A DNA stretch of 44,775 bases from a virus. The notes beneath the pieces were generated by a model that did not search any database, was not told the origin of the DNA, and saw nothing but the letters and a program-made list of their open reading frames with translations. A program made the position numbers and the translations under genes. The stretch covers positions 1 to 44,775 of the IMG/VR virus record IMGVR_UViG_3300034279_001376; one strand, given 5' to 3'. This document shows, in pieces, positions 19,201 through 29,100 of this stretch (position 1 is its first letter; every line of letters starts with the position of its first letter).

Positions 19201-22200
19201 AGACTTTGTTGTGTTTTACTTGTTTGAACACGCTATCTTTGGCAGCCTGAATAAATGCTTCTTTTGTTATAACCTCACCTTTTTTAACAAGACGAGATTT
19301 TACTATATCAATTATATCTTCATTTACATTAAATCCAGACTTGTCAGAAATAATCCCTAAAATCTGAGAAAGAGGGGAAGACTTAATAATGTCTATTTGA
19401 CTCATTAACTCCTCGTACAATTGCTCATATTTTTCTGACAAATAGTTTTCATTGGGAGCAGTTATGTACCTACCGTTCTTACCAATAGAAGGTAAAATTA
19501 CACTTTCCTTATCATAGTCATAATCCGTACCTGATTTGGTAACAATTTGTGGGGGTGGTACAATAGTATTACCCATCCATTGAGGCAAGAATCTCTTGAC
19601 CATAAATATGTCCATAGAGTTCAGACCTTGTGTTGGAATACGATAAGCAGAAAGAGTTAATTCTTTTTTATATTTTTTGCGGAAAGCCTTGTCTTTTAAT
19701 AACTCGTTGAGTTCTTCGAGAGTGTTATTAGTTACTTCTGGGAGGTTCAAAAGATTCAAAAAATCCCCTGAAAGTGTGACCATACAATCAGCAGGTAACA
19801 CTTCTCCATTTTCATAACGATAAAACTCTAATTCTTCTGCACCAAATAATGCAGGAGCCACTTGAACCAATTGCCCACCCGGAAACTTGGCTTTCACAAT
19901 ACGATTTTTTAAAAGCGAATATATTAAGGTTTCAACACTTTGAGGACTTAAAGATTCTTCGAGGTTTTGACCTGAGTAATTGTCGAATAATTCAGTATAA
20001 GCCAAAGGTAAATCTCTGCTTTCTAACTCTTCCTTGATTAATTCTACAACTTTATAAACATCTACTTGTCCATCCTCTGCTCCTAAGTCTTTCATCAAAG
20101 TTTCCCTAGCATTTTCTGCAAGTTCTCTTTGGCCCTCTATCCAGTTACCTACCGCAGACTTGAGTGAGTTCATAAACTCCCCATTTAAGGAGATGTTAGA
20201 AAGAACCAACTTTCTTTTCTGAGAACCCATCAAATTTTCTGTCTTGATGTAATCAGGAGTTTTTACTTGCTCCTTTAAATAAACAGTGTCTATTTCGTGC
20301 ACAGATTCGTACTCTTTAACCACTTGCCAATCATCAGCATTAAATGTTCCTAACTTGGTTCCTGATTGAAATTTACCGTATGCTATGCCTTGTTTTGACA
20401 TTTGCTCAAAATGCTGTTCTGCTAATGTTCCTTTGATAAAGTCAGGAAACAAAGGAGTAAGAGCAAACTTGTCCAATAACTCTACTGCTACATTAGTTTT
20501 ACTAGCAGGTCTTGCAGAACCTCTGTATTGGAATTTCAACTTAGGAAACTGAAAGTACCAACCTTTTTCTTTGATGTTTAATTCGACTTGCTCAAACAGC
20601 ACTTGTTCTTGTTCTGAGATTATGAATCCTTTTTCTTTCTTAAATTTAGTTGCTAAGTATTGAAAACCTTCTTCTTTTTCAGGTCCCCAAGAATTTACTG
20701 CTTGACACATAATTCTATAAGCATCAGGATGTACCCAACCTTCACCATCTCCTATGTCAGAACTTGGACCATCTTCTTTAGTAGAGTTTCCATAAGGAGC
20801 CACAACTTCGGATGCTCTTTCTTCCAAGTTCTCAGGAGTTCTACCAAAAAACTCATCAGTTAATTTTAATGAGTTTTTAGCACCTTCTGTTAAGTTCTTA
20901 ATCTGTTCTGGAGAAGCCTTCATTTTAGCCTCTTTCAGAACTATGGATTTCATTTTAGTGGTGTCATTGTAATATTCTGGTCTAACCCCAAAAGCCTCTG
21001 AGAAAGTGCCTCCTTGGAGCCTTTCTTTAAATACGGTCTGTGCAGCCTGTGACATTACAAAAGGAGTACCGTTTGAAATGTTAGACTTTAACCTTTTGTA
21101 TATTTTGTCAAATTGCCCCAGTTCTCCATGAAACAAAATAATTTCTTCGATGGACATTACCAAGGAATTGAGAAGAAACTTATCTAATAATCCCTCTAAG
21201 TCCTCAGATGCTTCTTTCTGTAATTGAGAAAGGAATATAGGATGGCTTTCATCTACTGGTTGACCAGTCTCTTGAAGAATCCAATTTTTAAAGTCTTGTT
21301 TTTGAGCCTCAAAGTATGCCTCGAATTGCTCGTAAAATTCCTCTTTTCTGTCCTCTACAAATTGAGACACCTGCTCCAAAGACACGAGATCAAGATCAGT
21401 CAAAAAAGTGTCATCTAAAAAACTAAAAAATGTTAAACCTTGTTTTTTGTTTTCGTAGAATTTAGAGCCATATTTAGTAGGTTCATTTCTCTCTAGCCAA
21501 ACTCTTTCTAGTTCTCCTTTTAAGTATTGTTTGAATTGAACCTTGGCATTTTCTATTACATTTTTAGTGCCCAATGGAAGGTAAGTTCCTGCAACAGTGC
21601 TTGATTTACCATAAGCCACTCTAAACCCAAATGAAGAAGATGCTGTTTCTGCTCGAAGGTTCTCTTTGAAGCCACCCTCCAACACAGTGACCAATTCTTG
21701 TCTTACATACTCAATCGTAGGCAAGGAGATAGTATTGGTTCCATTCTCTAAGAATTGTGTTCCTGATACATTAAGAGGGGTTATTTTAGCACCACCTTTA
21801 ACCGCATTTAATGCCAATGAGTACTTGGCGATAGGATTTCTTAACCTTTCTACCCGTTCAAAATTACCTTCGTTTATAAACTTAATATTAAGCAGATAAG
21901 AAGAAAAATTATGCAGATTGCTCTGATTCTTCCCCTCTGGGTTTTTAGTCATATTACTCGTAGAATATGGCAAATACTTTGACATGGTGTTTTGGAAGTC
22001 AAGAACAACTCCTTTGTATCCTATAAACTTCTTACCGTCTATTTCTTGAGCATTTTCTAAAAAGTCAAATATATCAAAAGTAATTTCTAGTTCTGTGTTC
22101 TTTACGTATTCTAACTTATTTACCAATTTTGTCAAGAAATTTCCACTAACGGAGTAAACCTCGTTACGTACAGTAGGATATGATTCCATCTGAGAAGTGA

Positions 22201-25200
22201 TATTTACCCCGAAGTTTTTCATTACTTTTTTTATGCTGTCCTCAGTGTATCCACCTCTGATTGTTTTTAACTCCTTGTTTAAGTAATCTAAGAGAGAGTT
22301 AGGTGTCAACTCATCAAACTCCTTGTCTGCAAAAGCCTTAAAACTGTCCAACATTGCAGACTTAATATTTTGTGCATCTAGTCTTCCTGATTCAAAAATA
22401 TCATAAGAAAATTTCCGGTCAGGTCTTTCTTTAGAGTATTGGGTATTAAGACCTGCAAATTCTTGCTCAAACATTTCCTCTTCATACACTGGCTCTCCAT
22501 ACTCCTCTTGCTCATACCAATTATCTTTAGAGTTTATTTCTTTCTGCTTGACTATAATAGTAGGCACTAAAACCTTTGAAAAAGATTGCTCTATTCCTTT
22601 CAAAATAAACATTTCTTCATAAGCACTATCTCCTGTGCCAGTTAATTGCTCTAGGCGTTCTAGCACTATGTTCATTTCAGGCAATTTTTTGTAGCCTTTT
22701 AATTTTTCCTTAATTTCCTCGATGTCAAGTGAGCCATGCACTGCATCAGCAATACTGTTCCATAAGGTAGTATAATCACTAGGAATTAAATTACCGTTTT
22801 TATCCTTGGCATAAACATACTGTCCATTATCCATTACTGGTTCCCCATCTTCTAGGAGGATCTTAGGAATCATTTTAATAAACACTCTCGCATATTTAGT
22901 ACCAGCATCTACTGAACTGATAGAACTTTCTGTTCTGTCTTGAAATTTAGTCTCGGTATCAGACTGAGTTTTGTCTTTTACTTCAAGTTCCGCTAGTTTT
23001 GAGGATTTTAACCAAGTCTCAAAAGTAGCATCAAAGTCTTTCAAGAAAGGTTTAAGATACTCAGCCCTTAAAGGGTCTTTAGATTCTAATTCTAACTCTT
23101 CTAATAGCACTTCTTTAACCAATTCAGCATCCAAATCTCCATTTAAAAGATCAGCAAACTGCCCTATATCCCATGCCAGATTCGAGAGTAACATGTCTAA
23201 ATGAGCAACAGGTATTTCTGGTACACGGTCAAATGAACCTAGTATTTTTTTCTTGCTTACTAAAGTTCTTTTCTTAGGTCCTATCTCCGAGGGTACATTT
23301 TCTACAAATTGTTGAACTTTTGAAGTCCTGTTAAATATCAATTTGAGAAGATCAAAAGTAACTTGCTCTTGTATGCTTGGATTCTCGTAGAATAAACTGG
23401 CTATTTTAGACATTAACTCATTTAAAAGACCAAGAATGTATTCGTAAATTCCTTGGTTGCTTGTTGTCTCATAAGTAAAACCTGATTCTTTAATCAAGTC
23501 CTGCATAAAAGGCATAGTCAAGGAAGTTACAAACTCTTCCATGCTTTCTGTATAATACTGCATTCTGTCAATACTATACATACTTCTAAGATGGTTTCTT
23601 AGTCTGTCTAATTCTTGGTATTCTACTGTGTCTTTTTGGGAGCCTAAATTATCTGCTGTGTAAGCATGGATCAATTCTTCAAGTACGTATCCTTTTACAT
23701 TTCCCTTGGTAATTTGGGAAGCCCTTAAATAAATTTGACCATTAGTATAGGCTGCTATTAAGTCAGTGCCTAATTTGTCCATTTCAGCATCAGACAGGAA
23801 ATTGACTGACTTACCCTCTTTCAAAAGAGAATAAACCAATTCACCTTGCTCGCTTAGTGGTTCCCCTTTGATTGAATTGATAGGAACTGTTCCTACTGGG
23901 AAATCTTGAACCTCTTGAATATCAGAAACTTCAAGTCTGTCCCTATCGTAAGTAAATACATAGTTTTCTGCATAACCCAACCTACCGTTTACTTGGGTTA
24001 ATCTAGTGCTTAGTTTTCCTAGTAAATATTCTTCCTGTTCAGGTTTGGGCCATAAGGTGTCTTTAATACCATTGTCATAAGTTAACCTTTTGGTGTAACT
24101 ACCTACACTGTTTCCCTCGAATGTTTTGGGTACACGTATTCTCTGACCTAATAGAGCCAATCTAACCTTGGGTGTTATTTCACGCACTGGTTTTTGATTG
24201 GTTTCAGTCACATAACTTCCCTCACTTTTATACCTTTCGACTGAATATTCTATCTTGAAATTGTCACCTTCCTTGTAAGGGTAAAAAGCAATTCCTCTGC
24301 TTGTAACTTTAATTCCTTTGGTTAAAGCCTCTTCGTATGTTTGAACATCTTTGGGAGTGGTGAATTCACCTAGCATTAATATTTCGTTCAGGTAATTAAT
24401 AACTTTAGAAACTTCTGCAAAAGATTTGTAATCGCCTGCCATTAACCCTAAAACCTCTTTGTGCAATTCCTCTCCATCAGTAAGGGTTCCAATGGAAATT
24501 AATTCAACACCTTTAGGCCCTCTTAATCTAGGTACACCTCTGTCCCCAAATGGTGCTTCTTTATCAGGAATGAATATTTGGTCAAGAGTTACTCCTCTCT
24601 CTTTAAAACTTTTATACTCGCTGTCCACAGAGGTTGCTTCTACCCTGTAAGTTATTTCTTTTCCTTCACTCAACAACTGCTCAAATTCTGCACGTTTCTG
24701 AGAAGGCACGGATAGGTAAAGTTGAGAACCTCTTTTTCTTTCTTCTTCTATCTTGTAATCAAATATATACGCCTTTGACTTATCAGTAGTCAATTCACCA
24801 GCCTCAAATTGTTTAGGTTTAGAGGTTAAATATAATGGCTTCCATACACCGTTTTCTTTCCTTTCTAAAATAGCAACTACTCCTTTCCCAGAATTAACTT
24901 GAGCCCTTGTTAAAGGAACTCCATTGGCTAAAGGTTGCACAAAATCTTCACTGGCTCTCACCACTTTAACTCTAGTTTCTCCTTCTAGCCCTAAGATCAG
25001 GGCTTGTCTGGCCAAATCCAATTCATCAGTACTTGTGCTGAAAGTCTTGAAAATCAACCCTTTAGAGGCAGTTGTTTTGGTGATAGGTTCTGGAGCCACC
25101 ACCTCTTTCTCCTCGTAGTCCTTAAAGTTATCAAGTGTAACAGGCTCAAATCCCATCACTAGATTGGCACGTTTTTCTGCTATTGACTTAGATATTGAGT

Positions 25201-25756
25201 CATCTATTTCTACGCCAAAATCCTTGGCTATCTCTAAATAATAGTCAATAATCCCGTTGTCTCCTATTACTGAGTTTAAGAATTTGCTGCTTTGTTTGTC
25301 AGTTTTTTCAAGTATTTTAGGGACTTGGTTTTCTAGGACATTCTTTACATTAGAAGCATCAGGTAAAAAGTAGTTTCCTAAGAAAAGTGTGGCTAGAGTG
25401 TCTAAGTCAGAAGCCTTTCCTAATTCCGTATTAATGTCAGGGATAGTGATGCTGTACTTATTCACGGTAGCCCCCTTAACTAAACCTTTTAAGTTCTTAC
25501 CCAGTTCGAGGTTGGGCAAAGAAACTTGCACCTCAAGACCATTTGCTGTGTCTATAACTTGTAAAAACTTGAGTTTTTTAGCAACCCCTTTTTGTCCTTG
25601 GAAATCCAAAGAAACTGGAATTGCTTTTTTGTCCACCAATAAAGCCTTTTTGAGTGCTTTCTTGAAGTCCTCTATGTTGTCGAATTTATTCCCAAGTTGT
25701 TTTGAGAGTAAAGGGTCTTTTATAATTAATTTACAATTCAATAAACTTAGGTTCAT
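16259..25756 (-). CDS. Virion RNA polymerase fused to degenerate zincin and SLOG-like domains (about 3165 aa)
   Basis: I choose ATG 25756, which overlaps the previous stop as ATGA, over an in-frame ATG 33 bases upstream. Residues 2078-2082 are DYDYD within KSGTDYDYDKES, the metal-binding Asp motif expected of crAss-like virion RNA polymerases (DxDxD, related to two-barrel polymerases such as QDE-1). Supporting segments are KFPGGQLVQV (about 1957-1966), YRIPTQGLNSM (about 2038-2048), GIGAVANTFYTL (about 2258-2269) and ITVDAASNDIAGYTNLISD (about 2330-2348). Upstream, residues 693-697 read EELIH, a zincin helix with Glu for the first His, and EEF near 741 sits where the third ligand would be. 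Residues about 2786-2985 form a SLOG-like domain. It probably travels in the virion and transcribes early genes after ejection. Polymerase identity is strong; the extra domains are inference. Confidence 0.86.
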   Translation of the reverse strand: MNLSLLNCKLIIKDPLLSKQLGNKFDNIEDFKKALKKALLVDKKAIPVSLDFQGQKGVAKKLKFLQVIDTANGLEVQVSLPNLELGKNLKGLVKGATVNKYSITIPDINTELGKASDLDTLATLFLGNYFLPDASNVKNVLENQVPKILEKTDKQSSKFLNSVIGDNGIIDYYLEIAKDFGVEIDDSISKSIAEKRANLVMGFEPVTLDNFKDYEEKEVVAPEPITKTTASKGLIFKTFSTSTDELDLARQALILGLEGETRVKVVRASEDFVQPLANGVPLTRAQVNSGKGVVAILERKENGVWKPLYLTSKPKQFEAGELTTDKSKAYIFDYKIEEERKRGSQLYLSVPSQKRAEFEQLLSEGKEITYRVEATSVDSEYKSFKERGVTLDQIFIPDKEAPFGDRGVPRLRGPKGVELISIGTLTDGEELHKEVLGLMAGDYKSFAEVSKVINYLNEILMLGEFTTPKDVQTYEEALTKGIKVTSRGIAFYPYKEGDNFKIEYSVERYKSEGSYVTETNQKPVREITPKVRLALLGQRIRVPKTFEGNSVGSYTKRLTYDNGIKDTLWPKPEQEEYLLGKLSTRLTQVNGRLGYAENYVFTYDRDRLEVSDIQEVQDFPVGTVPINSIKGEPLSEQGELVYSLLKEGKSVNFLSDAEMDKLGTDLIAAYTNGQIYLRASQITKGNVKGYVLEELIHAYTADNLGSQKDTVEYQELDRLRNHLRSMYSIDRMQYYTESMEEFVTSLTMPFMQDLIKESGFTYETTSNQGIYEYILGLLNELMSKIASLFYENPSIQEQVTFDLLKLIFNRTSKVQQFVENVPSEIGPKKRTLVSKKKILGSFDRVPEIPVAHLDMLLSNLAWDIGQFADLLNGDLDAELVKEVLLEELELESKDPLRAEYLKPFLKDFDATFETWLKSSKLAELEVKDKTQSDTETKFQDRTESSISSVDAGTKYARVFIKMIPKILLEDGEPVMDNGQYVYAKDKNGNLIPSDYTTLWNSIADAVHGSLDIEEIKEKLKGYKKLPEMNIVLERLEQLTGTGDSAYEEMFILKGIEQSFSKVLVPTIIVKQKEINSKDNWYEQEEYGEPVYEEEMFEQEFAGLNTQYSKERPDRKFSYDIFESGRLDAQNIKSAMLDSFKAFADKEFDELTPNSLLDYLNKELKTIRGGYTEDSIKKVMKNFGVNITSQMESYPTVRNEVYSVSGNFLTKLVNKLEYVKNTELEITFDIFDFLENAQEIDGKKFIGYKGVVLDFQNTMSKYLPYSTSNMTKNPEGKNQSNLHNFSSYLLNIKFINEGNFERVERLRNPIAKYSLALNAVKGGAKITPLNVSGTQFLENGTNTISLPTIEYVRQELVTVLEGGFKENLRAETASSSFGFRVAYGKSSTVAGTYLPLGTKNVIENAKVQFKQYLKGELERVWLERNEPTKYGSKFYENKKQGLTFFSFLDDTFLTDLDLVSLEQVSQFVEDRKEEFYEQFEAYFEAQKQDFKNWILQETGQPVDESHPIFLSQLQKEASEDLEGLLDKFLLNSLVMSIEEIILFHGELGQFDKIYKRLKSNISNGTPFVMSQAAQTVFKERLQGGTFSEAFGVRPEYYNDTTKMKSIVLKEAKMKASPEQIKNLTEGAKNSLKLTDEFFGRTPENLEERASEVVAPYGNSTKEDGPSSDIGDGEGWVHPDAYRIMCQAVNSWGPEKEEGFQYLATKFKKEKGFIISEQEQVLFEQVELNIKEKGWYFQFPKLKFQYRGSARPASKTNVAVELLDKFALTPLFPDFIKGTLAEQHFEQMSKQGIAYGKFQSGTKLGTFNADDWQVVKEYESVHEIDTVYLKEQVKTPDYIKTENLMGSQKRKLVLSNISLNGEFMNSLKSAVGNWIEGQRELAENARETLMKDLGAEDGQVDVYKVVELIKEELESRDLPLAYTELFDNYSGQNLEESLSPQSVETLIYSLLKNRIVKAKFPGGQLVQVAPALFGAEELEFYRYENGEVLPADCMVTLSGDFLNLLNLPEVTNNTLEELNELLKDKAFRKKYKKELTLSAYRIPTQGLNSMDIFMVKRFLPQWMGNTIVPPPQIVTKSGTDYDYDKESVILPSIGKNGRYITAPNENYLSEKYEQLYEELMSQIDIIKSSPLSQILGIISDKSGFNVNEDIIDIVKSRLVKKGEVITKEAFIQAAKDSVFKQVKHNKVLEASKDIVLNPVNFHRLITPNTDALIKGAVEEVTAKLYPGVGKVNAEPQLSRVFSYTTHLKKWKAVKIKDLLGIGAVANTFYTLMQTVDFKLNSFLTINEVGFEFNVPLLTEEEQKLVKISDPFIIDKERTTLDKLEIINQFINITVDAASNDIAGYTNLISDNTGFVMFQTMLGTPLPKVLKLLHQPEIYTYHQKINVLVGKGYSRGEAKKEAMLELLEIDPVIVTQDGTFPKSNKKIWEDIKRIGYSNPLNLREIQPLGSRSTFNKEVLVYYLVGLAQADALRKVQSKNNFDTSTNPSYKMSNIQEENPDVEVDGLFSLESSDKIHNDSVISHLNVHEEFKLISEAAFGIKNDKVFVDFVTQKGLGVKSDKEKFVRVIDNDFLMAIIQNLGNEDLVEVQNLMTGPLMDTWANLKEKYPELKDTVLGSKLIADRYEDFVNPMYFVGLDNDTDTYDTLAQDIQNLLNGTPDQAQFAKDLVRVAFFQSGFNQSKLYMLKGIPPSMITAITSEAYTKFTRLGEKQKQEFINKFWQKFLQNRVLEFGSSFVKEYNPAGVNAVKAMFDKRNFRFMKYQFDFNEQVQSIPVTIEITPKSTNYTEHTLYSGDAIGADKLWAAQSKEFGVGKTVNYKVETLNSLTKPQQEEVESAYLKAKDDLGRKTLSYNWVSPQREDYVGGLVRRDYLQAKAADAIFAISDIIGVGEKGKASKGTRYTSKSSKEIVDGGTGYAVQMAINLGKPVYVFHQGTNSDNKASVGWYKWDYSTEKFVSVPTPVLTKKFAGIGTREINEAGKQAIKEIFNNSVNTPSVEPVSVTNQNVFSWNAVKQTLGIKPSFENSPLTEKEISKISFEQIEERQRFPQSKTDILASDFGGKKGVRLTAETFKRNFDKNWLQERGINYVSNKGQSLDLYLEDLNDTYKLGFTVDDVIDFISENKSPSAYWISEQKRIETALRSEISSPLLDDKVVDLCAIKGKPNNNIPF
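16802..17404 (-). other. Circularly permuted SLOG-like domain within the RNA polymerase gene
   Basis: In order along the protein: TLYSGDAIGADKLWA, then an Arg-containing helix leading to DAIFAI, then VDGGTGYAVQMAI, then GKPVYVF, and finally KKFAGIGTREI. In ordinary phage SLOG (DprA/LOG-like Rossmann) proteins the FAGIGSR strand comes first, ahead of SGGAxGAD, the Arg-Asn segment and GGTGQAI. Here that strand has moved to the C-terminal end. The family binds nucleotides or related ligands; the ligand here is unknown. Confidence 0.6.
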
Positions 25757-26190
25757 AAAATAAAATATTCTGTTTTGTTTGAAATACAAGGACTCGCTAA
25801 AGTAGGAAAGTTAAAACTGTACAAAGTTCCTTCCCAATTTATTTTTTCTTGTGAAACTATTTTGTGGTCTGTGAGGTGAGTTTTAAAGTGCTTACAACCT
25901 TTTGTAAAAAATGTAGATGTAGGTTCTAACCGGATTACTTCGTCAAATTCTACATAATTTTCCCACTGCTCTAGTAAGGATAACTCAGTGGCAAGTTCTG
26001 TTTTTTTAATCTTGGTTTTGTCCAACACTCCTGAATAATGAAATTTTGTAAAAACAGTTTGCTTTTGCCATACTATCTTATTTTCAGAAAGCGTTAGAAA
26101 TACAGTGTCTAAAGTTATACTAGACAGTAACTCCCATCCGTTGTCAGTAAATACAAAATGAAAATCTGGTATAGCCAGTAATTTATTCAT
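25753..26190 (-). CDS. Hypothetical protein (145 aa)
   Basis: The start ATG at 26190 overlaps the preceding stop by one base (TAATG); a TTG six bases upstream is less likely. Its stop overlaps the polymerase start as ATGA, so it is sandwiched and probably translationally coupled between a cargo protein and the polymerase. The protein has alternating hydrophobic and polar residues suggesting beta strands, several aromatic residues, no signal peptide and no membrane segment. I recognise no family. Its position suggests a small virion component or a chaperone or adaptor for packaging the polymerase, but nothing in the residues proves that. Confidence 0.6.
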   Translation of the reverse strand: MNKLLAIPDFHFVFTDNGWELLSSITLDTVFLTLSENKIVWQKQTVFTKFHYSGVLDKTKIKKTELATELSLLEQWENYVEFDEVIRLEPTSTFFTKGCKHFKTHLTDHKIVSQEKINWEGTLYSFNFPTLASPCISNKTEYFIL

Positions 26191-29100
26191 TAACAATCTA
26201 AATTTATTAGGTTATTTTGCACTGACTGCAAAAGTACTTGTTTTAATTCATTACTAGCATCTTTTGAAAAGAAATCTATTTTTTCTTCCAAAGTGGCCTC
26301 TTGCTTTCCATAAAGTTCTGCTATTTTAGAGTCAATTTCAGCATTGATTTTATCTATAAGTTCTTGTTTAGTTTTTGCACTACGTGCTCCTATTGTCATA
26401 AAACTATTATATTCGGAATCAAACTCTATATTTCTCAAGTATCTTGCTTTGTCATCTTCGAGTTCCTTTACTTTCCTTTGTATTTCTTTTTCTTGCTTTT
26501 CTTTTTTCCTAGCCTCTACTCCATCTTTTCCGTATCTAATTGTGTCTGCAAACTCTGCTATGTTAGAAACATCCTGATACCCTAATAAAAACTTGTGTGC
26601 CATTTCAAAAGTGTCAAAAGTGTATACGCTTGTATTAGTAAAAGTACCAATGTTTGCATAGTATGCTGGACCATTGTTTTGTATAAACCCATCATTAAAA
26701 CTTGTTCTTCCTGTTTCAAATAATTCCTGCCTTCTTGTATTAACAATACCTGCTTTTTCTTCCAAAGTAGATTCTTGTTCAGATTGTGTATTAAAAATAG
26801 TACTAATATCTATTCCAGTAAAATCTTTGGTGCTTAGAATTATATACTTTTCTAAATAGTCTTTTGTTTTGTAATTACTGTTACCAATTAGTTTTCTTTT
26901 AACACTGAGTACTTGTTCAACCTTTTCACTGGGTATAAATTTACTGTTTACTATTTCTAATATTCTTGAAATCCCTGCATCCACACTGTCTTTGTTTCCA
27001 AAGTCAATAGAATCCAAAACAGCAAAAGCATCTTTACTTATGGTAAGACCGTTAAAATCGGGCAAGTCTCTCAAATTAATTTCTTTATTTTTTTCATCTT
27101 TCTTTTCAAGTTCACTTCCCCAAGTAAGTACTATTTTCTTATCCAAGTAAATTTTACCATCTTTTACTTTTACAGTACCTTTAGTAATTTGTACTTGTCC
27201 TTTCTTGGGCCTTCCTGTTCCCCTTAATTCCGCTACATTTTGATGGCTGTCTATGAAACTAAATACTTCTGTTTCGGAATTGGGGTCAAAATAAAATTCA
27301 CCAGTAACTCCGTTGTGTTTTACTATAATATTACCGTTTGATAAACCATCAAATTGCCCGTTGAACAATTTTGCAGAGTCTGTTACAAAAGTCATAGGAA
27401 AATTTGTAACAGATTCCGCTCTGGTTGAATCCGGTAAACTTTCTGGTATTAACAAGTCTGTAACTGGTTCCTTCTCTATAACTGGTTCTCCATCCAATGA
27501 ATAATACTCGTGTCTTTCTGGTCTGTTTAACTTGATCTTATCTTGTAACAAATTCCCGTTTGTTAAAGTCCATATTGAAATACCATCAGCAGTAGCCAGA
27601 GTTCCTTTGATTATGTATCTTCCTCCGTCTTTTTTAGGCTCTTTGACCAGTTCTTTACCTTTGATTAATTCGTCAAGTTCCGCTTGGTTTTCTTTCCTCA
27701 TCTTCTCTTTTTGTGCTTTGTCTCTAACCATAGCATCATACGCATCCACCTCTATCTCTTCATCTGTCATTACTCTTACTCCCTCATTTACAGGTTCTTG
27801 TACAATTGGAGGTGTGGGTGCAGCAGGTGTTGGTGCATCAACTTTTGTAATTTCCCACTGATAAATTGAAGTTATTCCATTGTTAGTGTAATTATCTGGA
27901 CCAAACACAATAGTATTGGTCTCATTTCCAACTTCTCTGCCTCCTATAAAAGTCCCCCTAGTGTCTCCCAGAATGTATAGTTTACCCCCAAAATTTACTA
28001 TGTCCCCAGAATTAAGAGTTCTGAGAAAATAATACTGGTGAGGTCCAAAATCAATAGGTTCTGTGTCGGGGTTATTGGCTTGTTCTGCTTCATCCAAACC
28101 TGCGAGTGTTTCCACCATGTCAGTAGCAGATTGCTCTGGATTGTCAGCATTTTTTATCAACTCCTCTTGGGTTGCCTTAATCATTTCTTCTTGTAACCTA
28201 GCCTCTTCAAGTTGTCTCATTTTTTCTTCAAGTGACCTACCACTGGCAGTTCCTGCATACTCGTGTTCTAGGATTAACTGTTGAAGAGTTTCAGGGTTGT
28301 CTAGGTTTTGACTGATTCTTTCGTAAAGAACCTCTAAATCTAGTAACTGCCTACTTGTTGCTTTTTCTCTTAACGTATCTCCCAAGTCCGAGTAATAGTC
28401 TTTTTGGTTCTTTAATGCCTCAATTTGGCGATTCTTAAATCCTAAATAACTGCCTATGGTGTCCCTGTCACCCAAGGCCACAAGAGTAGCATAAGTAATG
28501 TCAGAATCTTGAGGATTGTTGTTTCCTAGTTTAATCTCTTCTTGGAGGGAAAATACATCACTTTGAGTATTTCTAAGTCTCCCTAGAAGATAACTCTGAT
28601 TTTCTTTCCAATCCTCAAACAATTTCTGTTGAACTGTTGAAACTTTGCTTTGGTCAACTTTGAATTTCTTAACTAAAAGATCCTTCACCTTACTGTTAGA
28701 GAAAGGGTTACTTTTAAAAGACTTTTCTACGGCTATTTTCTCGTCTTGAATTTGTTCTACTTCGGTAATTAATTTATTTATTACCTTAGATTTATCTAGG
28801 TCAGATTTTAAACCTTGAGTTGGGTCTTGATAAAATGCTTTGTTGTATTCTTCAAGAGAAAGGTCATTTAAGTCCTCAAGAGAACTCTTTAAGTCTTCTA
28901 CCTTACCAAATTTTGCAGCATTACTCACCGTTCTGTAAAGAGACTTGTAAGCATTTTGAAACTGGTCTGTTCTGCTTTGATTCGTAAGAGAGTCTTCAAG
29001 GCTTGACAATTCACCAACACTAGCCCTAAAAAGATCTAGGTCTTTGTTCATAGTGTCAGTGATTCCTTGCTGTCTGTCTGACCCAAATATGTTATTTTTA

